Notes under the pieces: generated by a model | What the model saw: only the letters and a program-made list of their open reading frames with translations | The model's database searches: none | Told to the model about the DNA's origin: nothing | In this document: one piece after another, positions 63,485 to 64,000 of the stretch | Numbering within the stretch: the stretch's first letter is position 1 | Layout: the number at the start of each line of letters is the position of its first letter | Source of the DNA: DAOUEX01 sp034430235 | Lineage (GTDB): Bacteria > Chloroflexota > Anaerolineae > UBA2200 | Direction: 5' to 3' | Length of the DNA: 64,000 nucleotides | Assembly (NCBI GenBank): GCA_964478075.1 | Contig: CAYZGO010000014.1 | Location: 1 to 64,000, forward strand | Translations under genes and position numbers: made by a program

Positions 63485-64000
63485 CTATGCCTCCTGGGCC
63501 GTCATCTTTTGCGTAGAGAAAGTGTACTGACGCCCGCACGAAGGGCAAGAAAAGCATCGGCCTTCCCCAGACACACTTGCCCCGCCTAATAGATGGCGGG
63601 ACTTGGCCCCGCCCGGCCCATGGCGGGACTTGGCGCCGCGCAACGTATGGCGGGACGTTGCCCCTGCAAGCCTGTGACCACACGCGCAGACAAAGCCTAC
63701 CAGCCTGGCAGGATTTCCCATGACCAGTCCATGTGCCACGACATCCTTGGTCACTATTGCGCCAGCGCCCACCATGGCGAACCGTTCCACGGTGACGCCG
63801 GGTAGGATTACCGCTCCCGCCCCAATCGAAGCTCCATACTGAATGAGGATCTGGCCCACCTCCCAGTCAGCATCTTGCTTCAGTTGCCCCTGGGGAGTAA
63901 TGGCCCGCGGAAGCTTATCGTTGGTCAGACAGGCATACGGCCCAATGAAAACACCATCCTCAATCGTCACGCCGTGATAGATGGATGCATTATTCTGTAT
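63485..64000 (-). CDS. WbpD-like hexapeptide N-acetyltransferase with a zinc-ribbon tail (partial)
   Basis: The gene enters from the right edge: the frame continues through IQNNASIYHGVTIEDGVFIGP up to 64000, so the N-terminus is missing. The visible part is a left-handed beta helix with YGASIGAGAVILPGVTV and VTKDVVAHGLVMGNPAR, as in UDP-2-acetamido-3-amino-uronate acetyltransferases. The tail has CACGH and, after a repeat insertion, CFSCPSCGRQY, a likely zinc ribbon. With the sugar dehydrogenase it would help make a diacetylated aminouronic acid. It ends one base before pgm. Confidence 0.82.
   Translation of the reverse strand: MQNNASIYHGVTIEDGVFIGPYACLTNDKLPRAITPQGQLKQDADWEVGQILIQYGASIGAGAVILPGVTVERFAMVGAGAIVTKDVVAHGLVMGNPARLVGFVCACGHRLAGATSRHTLRGAKSRHGPGGAKSRHLLGGASVSGEGRCFSCPSCGRQYTFSTQKMTAQEA
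63593..63673. repeat. Three tandem 27-base repeats inside the acetyltransferase gene
   Basis: ATGGCGGGACTTGGC begins at 63593 and 63620, and a copy with GTTGC at 63647, exactly 27 bases apart. In the gene they encode nine-residue units of GAxSRHxxG, placed between the two Cys pairs of the zinc ribbon. Confidence 0.85.

Noticed and set aside
63593..63673. A CRISPR array suggested by the regular 27-base spacing.
   Set aside because: There are only three units with no distinct spacers, and they lie in frame inside a coding gene.

Overview
The window is most likely a metagenome-derived or draft scaffold of a Chloroflexota bacterium, probably Anaerolineae-like. The reasons are moderate GC, two small conserved proteins at the left end of a kind I associate with that group, a split glycine decarboxylase, many O-antigen and glycosyltransferase genes, and dispersed palindromic repeats. 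I made this assignment from memory of gene families, without a search. A run of ten N at 25975-25984 is a scaffold join, so the order of genes across that point is assumed.

Layout, left to right. Positions 1-2464 hold small housekeeping genes: a partial C-terminus, a DUF6504-type protein, a conserved 75-residue protein, an OmpR-type regulator with a degenerate receiver, an FtsB/DivIC-like protein and two CAU-anticodon tRNAs. Next, a consensus promoter at 2585-2613 drives a strongly folded RNA that ends in an intrinsic terminator. It lies upstream of a four-gene operon, acn-aclB-aclA-icd (3006-9368), which converts between 2-oxoglutarate and acetyl-CoA plus oxaloacetate through ATP-citrate lyase. 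Positions 9474-13965 hold assorted genes: LysM, HD, DUF1232, an orphan MNT-like nucleotidyltransferase, RNase PH and a nucleotidyltransferase-like protein.

Positions 14115-25926 form a glycine/one-carbon and lipoylation region. It has a three-part SHMT/GcvT-like/GcvT fusion on the plus strand, facing gcvH-gcvPA-gcvPB on the minus strand. Beyond these lie a lipoate-ligase-like protein and two radical SAM proteins that look like the LipS1/LipS2 lipoyl synthase pair. A GxxExxY cassette flanked by near-identical inverted repeats, and broken by one stop codon, sits between the two arms. The glycine genes together would interconvert glycine, CO2, ammonia and serine, and the lipoylation genes would make the cofactor GcvH needs.

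Positions 26238-28870 encode membrane proteins. From 29195 to 52579 nearly everything is on the minus strand and encodes an extracellular polysaccharide pathway: nucleotide-sugar dehydrogenase, WecA/TagO-like initiator, O-antigen ligase with a TPR tail, epimerases, six GT4 transferases, methyltransferases, flippase and a GT39-like transferase. A ResB/CcsA cytochrome c maturation pair sits inside it. Two crotonases and a fragment of a 3-hydroxyacyl-CoA dehydrogenase follow.

The right end holds dnaE, overlapped by four bases with a roughly 1300-residue transmembrane protein: an external beta-propeller of 14 repeats, one membrane helix and a cytoplasmic AAA+/STAND ATPase. A sugar-phosphate mutase and a hexapeptide acetyltransferase cut by the window edge come last. 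The propeller-ATPase, the structured RNA before the citrate lyase operon, the SHMT-GcvT fusion and the LipS-type lipoylation cluster are the most interesting parts.
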